The notes under the pieces were generated by a model. The model was not told where the DNA came from. It did no database searches and saw only the letters and a list, made by a program, of their open reading frames with translations. A stretch of DNA of 26,493 nt from UBA1081 sp964443825 (GTDB taxonomy: Bacteria > Bacillota > Clostridia > Oscillospirales > Acutalibacteraceae), in assembly GCA_964443825.1 (NCBI GenBank), contig CAYUEV010000023.1, forward strand, positions 1 through 26,493. The letters are read 5' to 3'. This document shows positions 17,531 through 24,551 of the stretch, piece by piece. The translations under genes were made by a program, and so were the position numbers. Each line of letters starts with the position of its first letter. Position 1 is the first letter of the stretch.

Positions 17531-17752
17531 TCAAATATACTCAATCGTGACTTCCGGCTCTATTTTATGGACGATTTTTTCGACTTTAGGCAAAATGACG
17601 GCGGATTTGCTTTCGTCGTATTCCATAATAAGTTTTTCCGTCATAAAATTAACCGTGACCGAATCGATTCCGTCGAGCTTTGACAATTTGTCCTCGATTT
17701 TAGCGGCGCAATTCGCGCAACAAAGATCGTGAAGTTTAGCCTTTTTTACCAT
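17531..17752 (-). CDS. Free-standing HMA domain protein, partner of the metal ATPase
   Basis: A 73-residue single-domain metal-binding protein with Cys12 and Cys15 in HDLCCANCAAKIEDKL (an extra Cys11 makes CCANC). GIDSVTVNFMTEKLIMEYD follows, the normal second-half HMA sequence. It lies between the repressor and the ATPase, with a GGGGAG ribosome binding site. It almost certainly does the job of the N-terminal metal-binding domain that the ATPase lacks, either as a metal chaperone or as a regulatory domain acting in trans. Acidic residues near the metal loop would favour divalent metals, but this cannot be decided from sequence. Confidence 0.9.
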   Translation of the reverse strand: MVKKAKLHDLCCANCAAKIEDKLSKLDGIDSVTVNFMTEKLIMEYDESKSAVILPKVEKIVHKIEPEVTIEYI

Positions 17753-17773
17753 TTTAATCTCCCCTGTTAAAAA

Positions 17774-18142
17774 TTACTCTTTTTCTTTAATATGCTCAAT
17801 GCCCATTTCGATTATGGTTCTCACGTGTTCGTCCTTTAAAGTGTAGAATACGTTCTTGCCGTCGCGCCTCGACTTTACAAGATCCGCGTCTTTAAGGGAT
17901 TTAAGCTGATGAGAAACGGCGGATTTCGTCATGCCCAAAAGCTCCGAAAGGTCGCACACGCACATTTCGCAGTTGTCGAGAGCCGCCATAATGCGCATAC
18001 GCGTGCTGTCGCTCATCACTTTAAAAAAATCGGATACGGCGAAAAGAATTTCGCTGTCTTCCATAACTTCTCTTACGTGATTCACGACGTCTTTGTGGAC
18101 AAAATCGCAATCGCAAACCTCGCTGTGACCGTTAATATTCAT
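17774..18142 (-). CDS. ArsR/SmtB-family metal-sensing repressor (CadC-like)
   Basis: Winged-helix repressor expected to release operator DNA when it binds Cd, Pb or Zn. From the ATG at 18142 it is 122 residues. An upstream in-frame ATG at 18187 would overlap the operator-like repeats and has no ribosome binding site, whereas TGGGG precedes 18142, so I chose the latter. The HTH is CVCDLSELLGMTKSAVSHQL. Cys58, Cys61 and Cys63 (helix 3) with Cys10 and Cys12 in the N-terminus resemble the CadC Cd/Pb site. Asp104, His106, His117 and Glu120 reproduce the helix-5 zinc site of SmtB with the same spacing. It is the first gene of the operon and probably represses itself, the HMA gene, the ATPase and nfo. 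Confidence 0.92.
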   Translation of the reverse strand: MNINGHSEVCDCDFVHKDVVNHVREVMEDSEILFAVSDFFKVMSDSTRMRIMAALDNCEMCVCDLSELLGMTKSAVSHQLKSLKDADLVKSRRDGKNVFYTLKDEHVRTIIEMGIEHIKEKE

Positions 18143-18167
18143 GGCGTCGCCCCACTCGATTGAATAA

Positions 18168-18191
18168 TTGAACATATGAACATACATTCAA
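18168..18191 (-). promoter_or_regulatory. Second operator-like inverted repeat in the arsR leader
   Basis: An imperfect inverted repeat with TTGAACA and ACATTCAA ends, with TGAACATA repeated inside. It overlaps the expected transcription start region, a common place for ArsR-family operators. It is weaker than the spacer palindrome. Confidence 0.45.
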
Positions 18192-18201
18192 CTTTACTTA
18201 T

Positions 18202-18231
18202 ATTATAGTTGAACATGCGCTCAAATGTCAA
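18202..18231 (-). promoter_or_regulatory. Promoter of the metal-efflux operon
   Basis: On the minus strand, TTGACA (18231-18226) and TATAAT (18207-18202) are both perfect consensus, separated by 18 bases. Such a strong promoter with a slightly long spacer fits tight repression by the ArsR-family protein. Confidence 0.9.
18209..18224 (-). promoter_or_regulatory. Operator-like palindrome inside the promoter spacer
   Basis: TTGAACATGCGCTCAA is an imperfect palindrome with TTGA...TCAA ends, lying between the -35 and -10 boxes. ArsR/SmtB repressors commonly bind AT-rich inverted repeats of this kind and block polymerase. It is the best operator candidate. Confidence 0.65.
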
Positions 18232-18261
18232 TAGTTTTTCTAAAAATTTTTTAAATTTTTT

Positions 18262-18311
18262 CCAAAAAATAAAAACATTAAAACCCGCCGTAAGCTTAAC
18301 GTGCGGCGGGT
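18262..18311 (-). terminator. Terminator on the minus strand downstream of the SCP2-like gene
   Basis: ACCCGCCG (18283-18290) pairs with CGGCGGGT (18304-18311). On the minus strand the hairpin is followed by TTTAATGTTTTTATTTTTTG. It would end transcripts from the transketolase operon before the metal operon promoter. It lies about 310 bases after the last gene. Confidence 0.7.
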
Positions 18312-18624
18312 CTTCTGTTTTTAGTTTTATTTAGTTTGAGGACTTAGTTTTCGCGCGACGTACAACGGATAGCGGTTAGAGCTTAACATTTAGAGTTTTC
18401 GACGCGATTTATTTTGTTGAAGCCGTTTCGCGCCCCACGCTCCTTTAGCGGTTAGCATACGCGGCGGGCGGCGGGCGGCAAATAGGGGTTAGTTTAAGCA
18501 AATAAAATTATAACCAATCCGCCGCTCTAACCGCTAAACGTCGTCCGCTGCTCGCTGCTGAATGTTGTAATAAACTTTTTGTTTTACCCCGCTTAAATTA
18601 ACGTCTAACGTCTAAAATCCGGGA
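18312..18624. other. Noncoding region with GCGGTTAG-type word repeats
   Basis: I see no gene or known RNA here. TAGCGGTTAGAGC (18370-18382) has a perfect 13-base inverse copy at 18524-18536, 141 bases away, and TAGCGGTTAG recurs directly at 18446-18455. GGCGGGCGGCGGGCGGC and a tandem ACGTCTA (18601-18614) are also present. The stretch could be the untranslated 3' end of the SCP2-like transcript or a decayed repeat. Confidence 0.5.
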
Positions 18625-19434
18625 TCAGCCCCGCGCCATCGCTCCGACTTGAATCATAAAGTCACCTATCTGCGCTCCGAACTCCGGTGCGCCTTCCATT
18701 ATGAGTTTACTTTTTCTTGTGGACTCAAGCATATCGTCCTTACTCATAAGAATGCCTAAAGCGCTGTCGAGGTTGTCGAATCTCATTGTAAAGAACGGCA
18801 TGGCTCTCTTATAAGTCCCTCTGCCGGCTTTCGTTTTGCCCGCTTTTACGCGGATATAGGCGGACACGGTAGGCTCGTTATCAACCGTCCACGCGTAAAC
18901 TCTGTCGGGGCTTTTTGACGCCCATTCGTGAACCGCTTCGTGACCGTTCTTGTTGAGCTGACTTATGCCGCTTGAAAGAAGATAGAAATAGCACTTGACC
19001 AAAAGACGCTTTGTTTCCTCGTCTTCGGGCGGATCTTTCGAGTTGAGAAGCGACGACATTTTAAGAAGAGCCATGAGAAACGACACAAAATAACCCGGAT
19101 ATTTAAGTACGCCTTTCATTTTGGGGAACGTCGAGAGGGATATTTTGCCTTTAAAGAACTGATTCATCGCTTCAACGCTCTTAAACTCAAGCTCTACCAT
19201 GGGGTTGGGATCGACTTTGTTCATGTGGATTACCCACTCGTCGCTGTTTACTTGAAAATGAGTGGCGTATTTGCCGTCGGGCGCGTCCGAATCGCAAGCG
19301 CTCACCTGATAAATACAGTGGACGCTTTTAAATTTTTTAGCGAGCGAAGGCACGTCGGCTACAATGGTCTTTAAAAGCGGCAGCGCGGCGTTCATGAATA
19401 TTTTATTAGTCAAAAATTCTTCTTTTGAAGCCAT
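18625..19434 (-). CDS. Possible SCP2-like ligand-binding protein
   Basis: A 269-residue protein with no signal peptide and no catalytic motif I recognise. The middle (about 75-115: VELEFKSVEAMNQFFKGKIS, then a KMKGVLKYPG segment) resembles an SCP2 (sterol carrier) fold. The C-terminal 80 residues (YIRVKAGKTKAGRGTY, RFDNLDSALGILMSKDDM, KLIMEGAPEFGAQIGDFMIQ) resemble it again. SCP2 domains carry hydrophobic ligands or act as a helper domain in enzymes. It starts 97 bases after the transketolase beta subunit with an AAGGTGAT ribosome binding site and no clear terminator between, so it is probably co-transcribed. The fold is inferred from pattern only; function is unknown. Confidence 0.55.
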   Translation of the reverse strand: MASKEEFLTNKIFMNAALPLLKTIVADVPSLAKKFKSVHCIYQVSACDSDAPDGKYATHFQVNSDEWVIHMNKVDPNPMVELEFKSVEAMNQFFKGKISLSTFPKMKGVLKYPGYFVSFLMALLKMSSLLNSKDPPEDEETKRLLVKCYFYLLSSGISQLNKNGHEAVHEWASKSPDRVYAWTVDNEPTVSAYIRVKAGKTKAGRGTYKRAMPFFTMRFDNLDSALGILMSKDDMLESTRKSKLIMEGAPEFGAQIGDFMIQVGAMARG

Positions 19435-19531
19435 ATGTTATCACCTTAAAAGGGTATCGGTATTATTAAAAGGGTCGGCGCTTAGAACTTTAAGCGAAAG
19501 ACCATAATAAAATCAATACCGGAATCTAATA

Positions 19532-20542
19532 TTAAACTTCATCGTCCCAGCTGTCGTCTTCCTCGAAGTCCATCTTCATGGCCTCTCTGACGGCTGAAAT
19601 TATTCCGTTGCTGTCTATTCCCACCGCGCTCATGACGTCTTCGTGAAGACCTATCGGCGCGAAACAATCCCGGTGACCCAGTTTCTTAAACGCGCATCCT
19701 TTGCCGGCTTCGGCTATTACTTCCGCGACGGCGGAGCCCAATCCGCCAAGAATGTTATGATCCTCGACCGTGATAATACGGCGGGTGTCCATAACGGCTT
19801 TAATGATAGCCTCTTTGTCTATGGGCTTGATGGTGTGGATATCGAGAACGCGCACTTTAAGACCGTCGTTAGTCTCAAGGAACTGAGCCGCCTCGTAAGC
19901 CTGGAACACGCACGAACCGGTAGCGATAACGGTAATGTCGGTTCCGTCGTGAACCGTTACGGCTTTGCCTAACTCGAAACCGTAATTTGAGTCTTTGTAG
20001 AGAACCCTGTCAAATCCCCTGTTGATTCTGATGTAGAACGGTCCGGGAGTGTTGTAAGCCGCCATAACGGCGTTATATGTTTCCACGCCGTCGGCGGGAC
20101 AAATAACGGTAAGATTGGGAATTGAACGGACAAGCGCCAAATCGCATATGGCATGGTGAGTGGAACCCGCCTGACCGAACGAAGTGCCGGAATGAGTAGC
20201 GATGACTTTGGCGTTTACGTTTTGATAGCAAAGATCCGTGTGGAGCTGATCCGCCGAACGGAACGACGCGAACTGTGAAAAAGTGGAGAGGAACGGCACA
20301 AGACCCGCTCTCGCCATGCCGGCGGCTATGCCGAACATATTTTGCTCCGCTATACCTACGTTAAAAAATCTGTCGGGGAACTTTTTCATAAATTCGCCGA
20401 TTTTAGTGGATTTGGCAAGATCGGCCGTAAGAGCCACGACCTCGGGGTGTTTTTCGCCAAGTTCCACAAGCGCCTGACCGTAAATTTCAGCGGTCGAAAG
20501 CGAAGTGGAATCAAGCGCGGTATAAGTTAATCCGCCCGCCAT
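19532..20542 (-). CDS. Transketolase, C-terminal subunit (pyrimidine-binding and C-terminal domains)
   Basis: This 336-residue protein is the second half of a split transketolase. It carries the pyrimidine-binding domain with the catalytic glutamate in FNVGIAEQNMFGIAAGMA, the substrate-site segments FSQFASFRSADQLHTDLCYQ and HSGTSFGQAGSTHHAICDLA, and CPADGVETYNAVM. The C-terminal domain has TGSCVFQAYEAAQFLE and RRIITVEDHNILGGLGSAVAE. With the upstream subunit it moves two-carbon ketol units between sugar phosphates using thiamine diphosphate. Its ATG follows the partner's stop codon with no space between (TAA then ATG), and its ribosome binding site GGAGGG lies in the partner's last codons, so the two are translationally coupled for equal amounts. 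The acidic tail (EEDDSWDDEV) is unusual. Confidence 0.95.
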   Translation of the reverse strand: MAGGLTYTALDSTSLSTAEIYGQALVELGEKHPEVVALTADLAKSTKIGEFMKKFPDRFFNVGIAEQNMFGIAAGMARAGLVPFLSTFSQFASFRSADQLHTDLCYQNVNAKVIATHSGTSFGQAGSTHHAICDLALVRSIPNLTVICPADGVETYNAVMAAYNTPGPFYIRINRGFDRVLYKDSNYGFELGKAVTVHDGTDITVIATGSCVFQAYEAAQFLETNDGLKVRVLDIHTIKPIDKEAIIKAVMDTRRIITVEDHNILGGLGSAVAEVIAEAGKGCAFKKLGHRDCFAPIGLHEDVMSAVGIDSNGIISAVREAMKMDFEEDDSWDDEV

Positions 20543-21415
20543 TTAAATGCCCTCCTTTTCAGCTCTTGAAACTCTATTTTCATATGATTTGATGAGAGAT
20601 TCTTTGGCTTTTTCGTATTTTTCATCGTCAAGAGAGCCGTAATGCCAAGTGTAGTCGCCCTCCATAAAGTCAATTCCGCAGCCTTTAATCGTGTCGAGGA
20701 TTATCATAACGGGCTTATCGGTCTCGTTAGCAAGAGCGAAATCAATAGCGTCGCAAATTTCGCTGATATTGTTGCCGTCGATCGTCTTAACGATAAAGCC
20801 GAAAGCCGCCCATTTGTCGGCAAGAGGCTCAAGACGCATAATGTCTTCGGTTTTGCCGTCTATCATACATTTGTTGCGATCCACGAACGAAATCATATTG
20901 GTGACTTTGTAGTGAGCCGCCGACATCGCCGCTTCCCAGTTTGAACCTTCGTCGCATTCGCCGTCGCCTAAAAGGACGTATGTCTTGTAATCTTTGCCTA
21001 AAACTCTCGCGGCGAGAGCCGTGCCTACGGCGATTGAAAGACCGTGCCCCAAAGAACCCGTGGACGCGTCCACGCCCGCGATTTTGTTTGAGTCAAGGTG
21101 CATACCCATTTTAGACCCCGAAAGGTTAAAGGTCTTGAGCATTTCCTTGTCGTTATATCCTAAATCGCAAAGAAGAGGAGCGTAAGCTATACCGGCGTGA
21201 CCTTTGGAAAGAATGAATCTGTCTCTGTCGAGCCATTTAGGATCTTTCAAGTCAATTTTCATGTACTTGTAGTATAGAACAGTCATAACGTCGAGAGCGC
21301 TCATACCGCCCCCTATGTGACCGCTACCCGCCCAATGAGTCGTGTCGAGGGTGAGCATACGGAGCTCGTGAGCCTTTTTCTCGAGTCTTAACCATTCTGT
21401 CTTTGATAGTGGCAT
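20543..21415 (-). CDS. Transketolase, N-terminal subunit (thiamine diphosphate-binding)
   Basis: A 290-residue protein forming the first half of a split transketolase. The thiamine diphosphate/Mg motif is clear: LGDGECDEGSNWEAAMSAAH, then FVDRNKCMIDG. HWAGSGHIGGGMSALDVMTV and LSKGHAGIAYAPLL are conserved active-site segments with the expected histidines. Stand-alone subunits occur in archaea and many Clostridia, where they serve the pentose phosphate pathway, or in specialised sugar routes such as the sulfoquinovose and apiose transketolase pathways. A strong GGAGG ribosome binding site and a perfect consensus promoter lie upstream. Nothing here names the substrate; proximity to an aldolase and an aminotransferase hints at a dedicated role. 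Confidence 0.95.
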   Translation of the reverse strand: MPLSKTEWLRLEKKAHELRMLTLDTTHWAGSGHIGGGMSALDVMTVLYYKYMKIDLKDPKWLDRDRFILSKGHAGIAYAPLLCDLGYNDKEMLKTFNLSGSKMGMHLDSNKIAGVDASTGSLGHGLSIAVGTALAARVLGKDYKTYVLLGDGECDEGSNWEAAMSAAHYKVTNMISFVDRNKCMIDGKTEDIMRLEPLADKWAAFGFIVKTIDGNNISEICDAIDFALANETDKPVMIILDTIKGCGIDFMEGDYTWHYGSLDDEKYEKAKESLIKSYENRVSRAEKEGI

Positions 21416-21475
21416 AAGGTTTCCTCCGTTTAAAATATTATAGCCGAAACAAGTTTAAGTATGGTCTACTGATTT

Positions 21476-21504
21476 ATTATAGTGTTTTTTGTATGTAATG
21501 TCAA
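21476..21504 (-). promoter_or_regulatory. Consensus promoter of the transketolase operon
   Basis: On the minus strand: TTGACA (21504-21499), exactly 17 bases, TATAAT (21481-21476). Both boxes are perfect. Transcription would start near 21470, leaving a leader of about 55 bases. A second TATAAT-like site near 21435 lacks a good -35 box. Confidence 0.9.
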
Positions 21505-21572
21505 TAGAGTAAAGAGTAAATTTCTGTTTTTTGTATGATAAAGATAAAGAGCATTTGCTTTTGAACTAAAAC

Positions 21573-21603
21573 GAAAAAAAGCCCTCCCGGATTTAAGGGA
21601 GGG
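21573..21603 (-). terminator. Terminator after the tandem aldolase gene
   Basis: CCCTCCC (21582-21588) pairs with GGGAGGG (21597-21603) around a loop of eight. On the minus strand the stem is followed by seven T bases (21580-21574). It lies eight bases beyond the aldolase stop and separates that unit from the transketolase promoter. Confidence 0.9.
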
Positions 21604-21610
21604 GGAAATA

Positions 21611-22837
21611 TTACTTGTTTGTTTCGGTTTTTTTGGAGTATTTTGTTTTGTATATGAGTCTCATAAGAATGGCTTCAATTTTGTTTATATACTTAGCGTC
21701 GCCTATTAACTTTGCCGCCGCGTCCGTTCTAAGCTCTTTTTCCAAGACCATCTCGACAGCTTCGGCGTCGTATGTGTTGCCCGCCGCGCAGATTGCTCCG
21801 TTGTCTTTTAGCAGAACGGCGTTTCTGCCTTTAAGTTTTTTGACGACCTTTTTAGCGGTCTTGACGGTGTTGGAAGGATTGTATTCGCCCGTTCTTAAGG
21901 TTATTCCGACAAGCTGAGCGAAATCGTCAAGAAGAGGCTTAAACGTGCCGCCGACTTTTGAGGCTGAGACAATCTCAGGCTTTTTAGAGTGGATAATGCT
22001 GTTTACGTCCTCGCGTTTATTGTATATCGCCCGGTGAAGCTCCGCGCTGGCGGGGTAATTGTCGCACTTAATGACTTCTTTGCCTGTTTTTATGTCGATT
22101 CTTACGGACTCTCCGCCCTCTACCGGCTTCATGACGATAGTAGAGCCTTCTCGCTCGGACGTGTAGGGGTCGAAAAGCAGAGCTTCTCTTTTGGCGTTCT
22201 CGCTGACTTCCGCCATATGCTCCGCCACAGCCTCTATATTGTCGGTTACCTTGCCCGTCGCGTCTTCTAACCTGCTAAGAATATACTGCCCGCAGACTTT
22301 TTCAAGCTCGGCCGCCACGGCGAACGCCTCGTCGTAATCCTTGCCCATGCAAACGGCCCCGTGGTGAGCCATTATAGCGGCTTTGGAGGTGGAGCGGTTA
22401 ATAGCGTCCGCAACGCCTTTTCTAAGCTTGCCGGTGCCGGGAAGACCGTATGACGCTACGGGTATATCGGAACCTATTATATCTCTGCTCTCGCTCGGAA
22501 CGCAGTTAATATCGAACCCTAAGAAACTTACGGCGGAGGCGTTTTTCTGGTGAGTATGAATAACAAAATTAACGTCGGGTCTCGCCTTATAGACTTCGGC
22601 GTGAACGCCCTTTTCCGAGGAGGGCTTTATGTCGGAATCGTATGAGCAGTCCTCAATCCTGACGGCGACAATGTCGTCGGGGGTGAGGGATTCATAAGTC
22701 CTGCCGCTCGGCGTAATTACAAAGAACTGATCGTCCACGCGGCAGCTTACGTTGCCCCACGTGCGGGCGATAAGACCCGACTCGACGAGATTAAGCCCCG
22801 CCTTTACGACAAGTTTTTTCGCTTCTTGAATATCCAA
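21611..22837 (-). CDS. Tandem class II aldolase/adducin-family protein, second domain degenerate
   Basis: Two class II aldolase/adducin domains in one chain. From TTG 22837 it has 408 residues; GAGGTG lies ten bases upstream, whereas the longer frame to 22855 has no site. Domain 1 (about 1-190) has the zinc enzyme layout: WGNVSCRVDD, TPSGRTYESL, Glu75, the HTH pair His94/His96 and His159 in MAHHGAVC, matching E73, H92, H94 and H155 of fuculose-phosphate aldolase. It should cleave or epimerise a small phosphorylated or hydroxylated sugar acid or ketose. Domain 2 (about 245-400) keeps the framework (ELHRAIYNKREDVNSIIH, VLLKDNGAICAAGN), but HxH has become HSK and the last His is Asn, so it probably cannot bind zinc. 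It follows the aminotransferase gene in the same unit. Confidence 0.88.
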   Translation of the reverse strand: MDIQEAKKLVVKAGLNLVESGLIARTWGNVSCRVDDQFFVITPSGRTYESLTPDDIVAVRIEDCSYDSDIKPSSEKGVHAEVYKARPDVNFVIHTHQKNASAVSFLGFDINCVPSESRDIIGSDIPVASYGLPGTGKLRKGVADAINRSTSKAAIMAHHGAVCMGKDYDEAFAVAAELEKVCGQYILSRLEDATGKVTDNIEAVAEHMAEVSENAKREALLFDPYTSEREGSTIVMKPVEGGESVRIDIKTGKEVIKCDNYPASAELHRAIYNKREDVNSIIHSKKPEIVSASKVGGTFKPLLDDFAQLVGITLRTGEYNPSNTVKTAKKVVKKLKGRNAVLLKDNGAICAAGNTYDAEAVEMVLEKELRTDAAAKLIGDAKYINKIEAILMRLIYKTKYSKKTETNK

Positions 22838-22900
22838 AGTAAAAATGCACCTCAAATTTTGTACTGATGCGGTAAATTATAAGTTTTTGATTTATTTAAT

Positions 22901-24379
22901 TTACCAGGTCTTTAAAGCGACGTTAGCGAATACTTTATCGAATCTCGACAAAGCCTCGTCTATAAGTTCGGGAGTGTAAGCCGCCGACGTGTAAAGCCTT
23001 GAACCCGCCAGCGTGACGAGACCTTCCGCCATATAAGCCGCGCCCATATGCTCCATTTCTTTCTTTCTTACGTTTGTTTCGTTTAAAACCTTGGGGATGC
23101 CCCACGGCTTGCACCAGTCTATTGCGAAGTGCATTGTTCCGACTGTTTCAAGGTGGCAAATAGAACCCTGGTTAAACGCGACGAACGGGAGATTGTATTT
23201 TTTGATGATCTTGTTAAGGCCTTCAATGAGCCTGTCGCCCATTTGACCCGCGACCTGGCAGGCGTTGGTTCTCTCGATGAGGTCGAGCATATAGTAGCCC
23301 GCGACGCATGAAATCGGAGTGGCCGCCAAAGTGCCGCCTATAAGAGCTTTTTTGACTTTAGTGCTGCCGTCAAGACCCGCTCCTAAGTACTTCATGTATT
23401 CTTTTTTGCCGCCTATGCCGCCCGCTCCGGGATAGCCGCCGGCGACGACTTTTCCGAATATGGTGAGGTCGGGGGAAACTCCAAAGTAACCCTGAGCGCA
23501 GGCCATGCCGATGCGGAAGCCTGTGACAACCTCGTCGAACACAAGCAGCGCGCCGTACTTGCGGCAAAGTCTTTCAACACCTTTGTTAAAGTCGAAATCA
23601 AGAGGTCTAGTGCCGCTCTCGGGACCCACGGGCTCTATAAACACGGCAGCCGTGCCGCCTCTTAAGGTGTTTAATTTCAGAACTCTTTCAAGAGAATCAA
23701 GGTCGTTGGGGAAGAACTCCTGAGTGTGTTTAAAGAGGTAAAGGGGAACGCCGTGCGCCTGAGTGAACTTAGAGCCGGGGATACGAATGCCATAGCCTAA
23801 TTGATCGCTCCAGCCGTGGTACGCGCCGCCCATTTTAACGATGTTTTTGTTCTTTGTGGCGAGTCTCGCTACACGGATAGCCGCCATACAGGCTTCCGTG
23901 CCGGAACCCATCATACGGAACATATCGACGGTTTCAACGTTATCGTGAATTTTTTTGGCCAGTTTGTACTCAAACTCATGGAAAAGTCCGGTTGAAGGAC
24001 CGCAAGTGTTGAGAAGATCGATAACCTGTTCCCTGACTTCGGGTGGATTTGAACCCGCGACGGTAGGACCTCCGGCTTGAAGGAAATCGAAGTACTCGTT
24101 TCCGTCAATATCGTAAAGCTTCATGCCGTCCGCTTTGGTGAAGACAAGCGGGAACGGGTAGTTAAAGGCAAGGTTGTGCTGAACGCCGCCGGGGATAATC
24201 TCGCGGGCTTTGTCTATCATCTCTTTGGATTTTACGCACTTCTTGCCGTAGTAGTTATCCTCGTAAGATTTAAGAGCGTCGGGTTTTATGGTGTAAATCG
24301 GCTGTTTGATGAGGTTGTCAAGCTGTTCTGTGACGGCTTTGGCGTCGCAGTATTTGTCTATCGCGAAACGTGTGTCCAT
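22901..24379 (-). CDS. Class III PLP-dependent aminotransferase (glutamate-1-semialdehyde aminomutase-like)
   Basis: Fold-type I PLP enzyme of the class III group, 492 residues from the ATG at 24379; GGAGG lies upstream of that codon, whereas extending the frame to 24400 gives no ribosome binding site. The N-terminal region has PGGVQHNLAFNYPFPLVFTK and DGNEYFDFLQAGGPTVAG. The cofactor site has MMGSGTEACMAAIRVAR, GGAYHGWSDQLGYG, FIEPVGPESGT and LLVFDEVVTGFRIG. The Schiff-base lysine is K310 in FGKVVAGGYPGAGGIGG. This is closest to glutamate-1-semialdehyde 2,1-aminomutase-type proteins, but it is longer, with an extra N-terminal stretch of about 60 residues. No haem genes are adjacent, so an aminotransferase or aminomutase acting on a pathway-specific keto or aldehyde substrate is more likely. 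Confidence 0.9.
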   Translation of the reverse strand: MDTRFAIDKYCDAKAVTEQLDNLIKQPIYTIKPDALKSYEDNYYGKKCVKSKEMIDKAREIIPGGVQHNLAFNYPFPLVFTKADGMKLYDIDGNEYFDFLQAGGPTVAGSNPPEVREQVIDLLNTCGPSTGLFHEFEYKLAKKIHDNVETVDMFRMMGSGTEACMAAIRVARLATKNKNIVKMGGAYHGWSDQLGYGIRIPGSKFTQAHGVPLYLFKHTQEFFPNDLDSLERVLKLNTLRGGTAAVFIEPVGPESGTRPLDFDFNKGVERLCRKYGALLVFDEVVTGFRIGMACAQGYFGVSPDLTIFGKVVAGGYPGAGGIGGKKEYMKYLGAGLDGSTKVKKALIGGTLAATPISCVAGYYMLDLIERTNACQVAGQMGDRLIEGLNKIIKKYNLPFVAFNQGSICHLETVGTMHFAIDWCKPWGIPKVLNETNVRKKEMEHMGAAYMAEGLVTLAGSRLYTSAAYTPELIDEALSRFDKVFANVALKTW

Positions 24380-24414
24380 AAAAAATTGCCTCCATAGCAA
24401 AAATCTACGAATCC

Positions 24415-24443
24415 ATTGTATAACAAATTATTCACAATGTCAA
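24415..24443 (-). promoter_or_regulatory. Promoter of the aminotransferase-aldolase unit
   Basis: On the minus strand: TTGACA (24443-24438), 17-base spacer, TACAAT (24420-24415). The start codon lies about 36 bases downstream of the -10 box, with GGAGG between. Confidence 0.85.
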
Positions 24444-24522
24444 ACAAATTTTTTAATTTTCTTAAAATTCTCGCAATATTACGGTCGATTAAGAGCGCCT
24501 TTCAGAAAAAATAAAATTTCTA

Positions 24523-24551
24523 TTGATATTTTAACCGCTTTTTAGTATAAT
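24523..24551 (+). promoter_or_regulatory. Promoter of the NifU-like/GGGtGRT unit
   Basis: TTGATA at 24523-24528, exactly 17 bases, TATAAT at 24546-24551. The start codon at 24588 is preceded by GAAAGGAGA. It is divergent from the aminotransferase promoter, with about 80 bases between the two -35 boxes. Confidence 0.88.

Noticed and set aside
17774..18187. Longer ArsR start at 18187
   Set aside because: The extra 15 codons lie within operator-like repeats and have no ribosome binding site. The ATG at 18142 gives a 122-residue protein, the CadC length.
18312..18624. Possible tRNA or known riboswitch in the noncoding region
   Set aside because: No cloverleaf, CCA end, T-loop (GGTTCGA-like) or known aptamer core was found on either strand.
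22901..24379. Haem-pathway hemL assignment for the aminotransferase
   Set aside because: The motifs are glutamate-semialdehyde aminomutase-like, but the protein is longer and no tetrapyrrole genes are adjacent, so a gene symbol would be overconfident.
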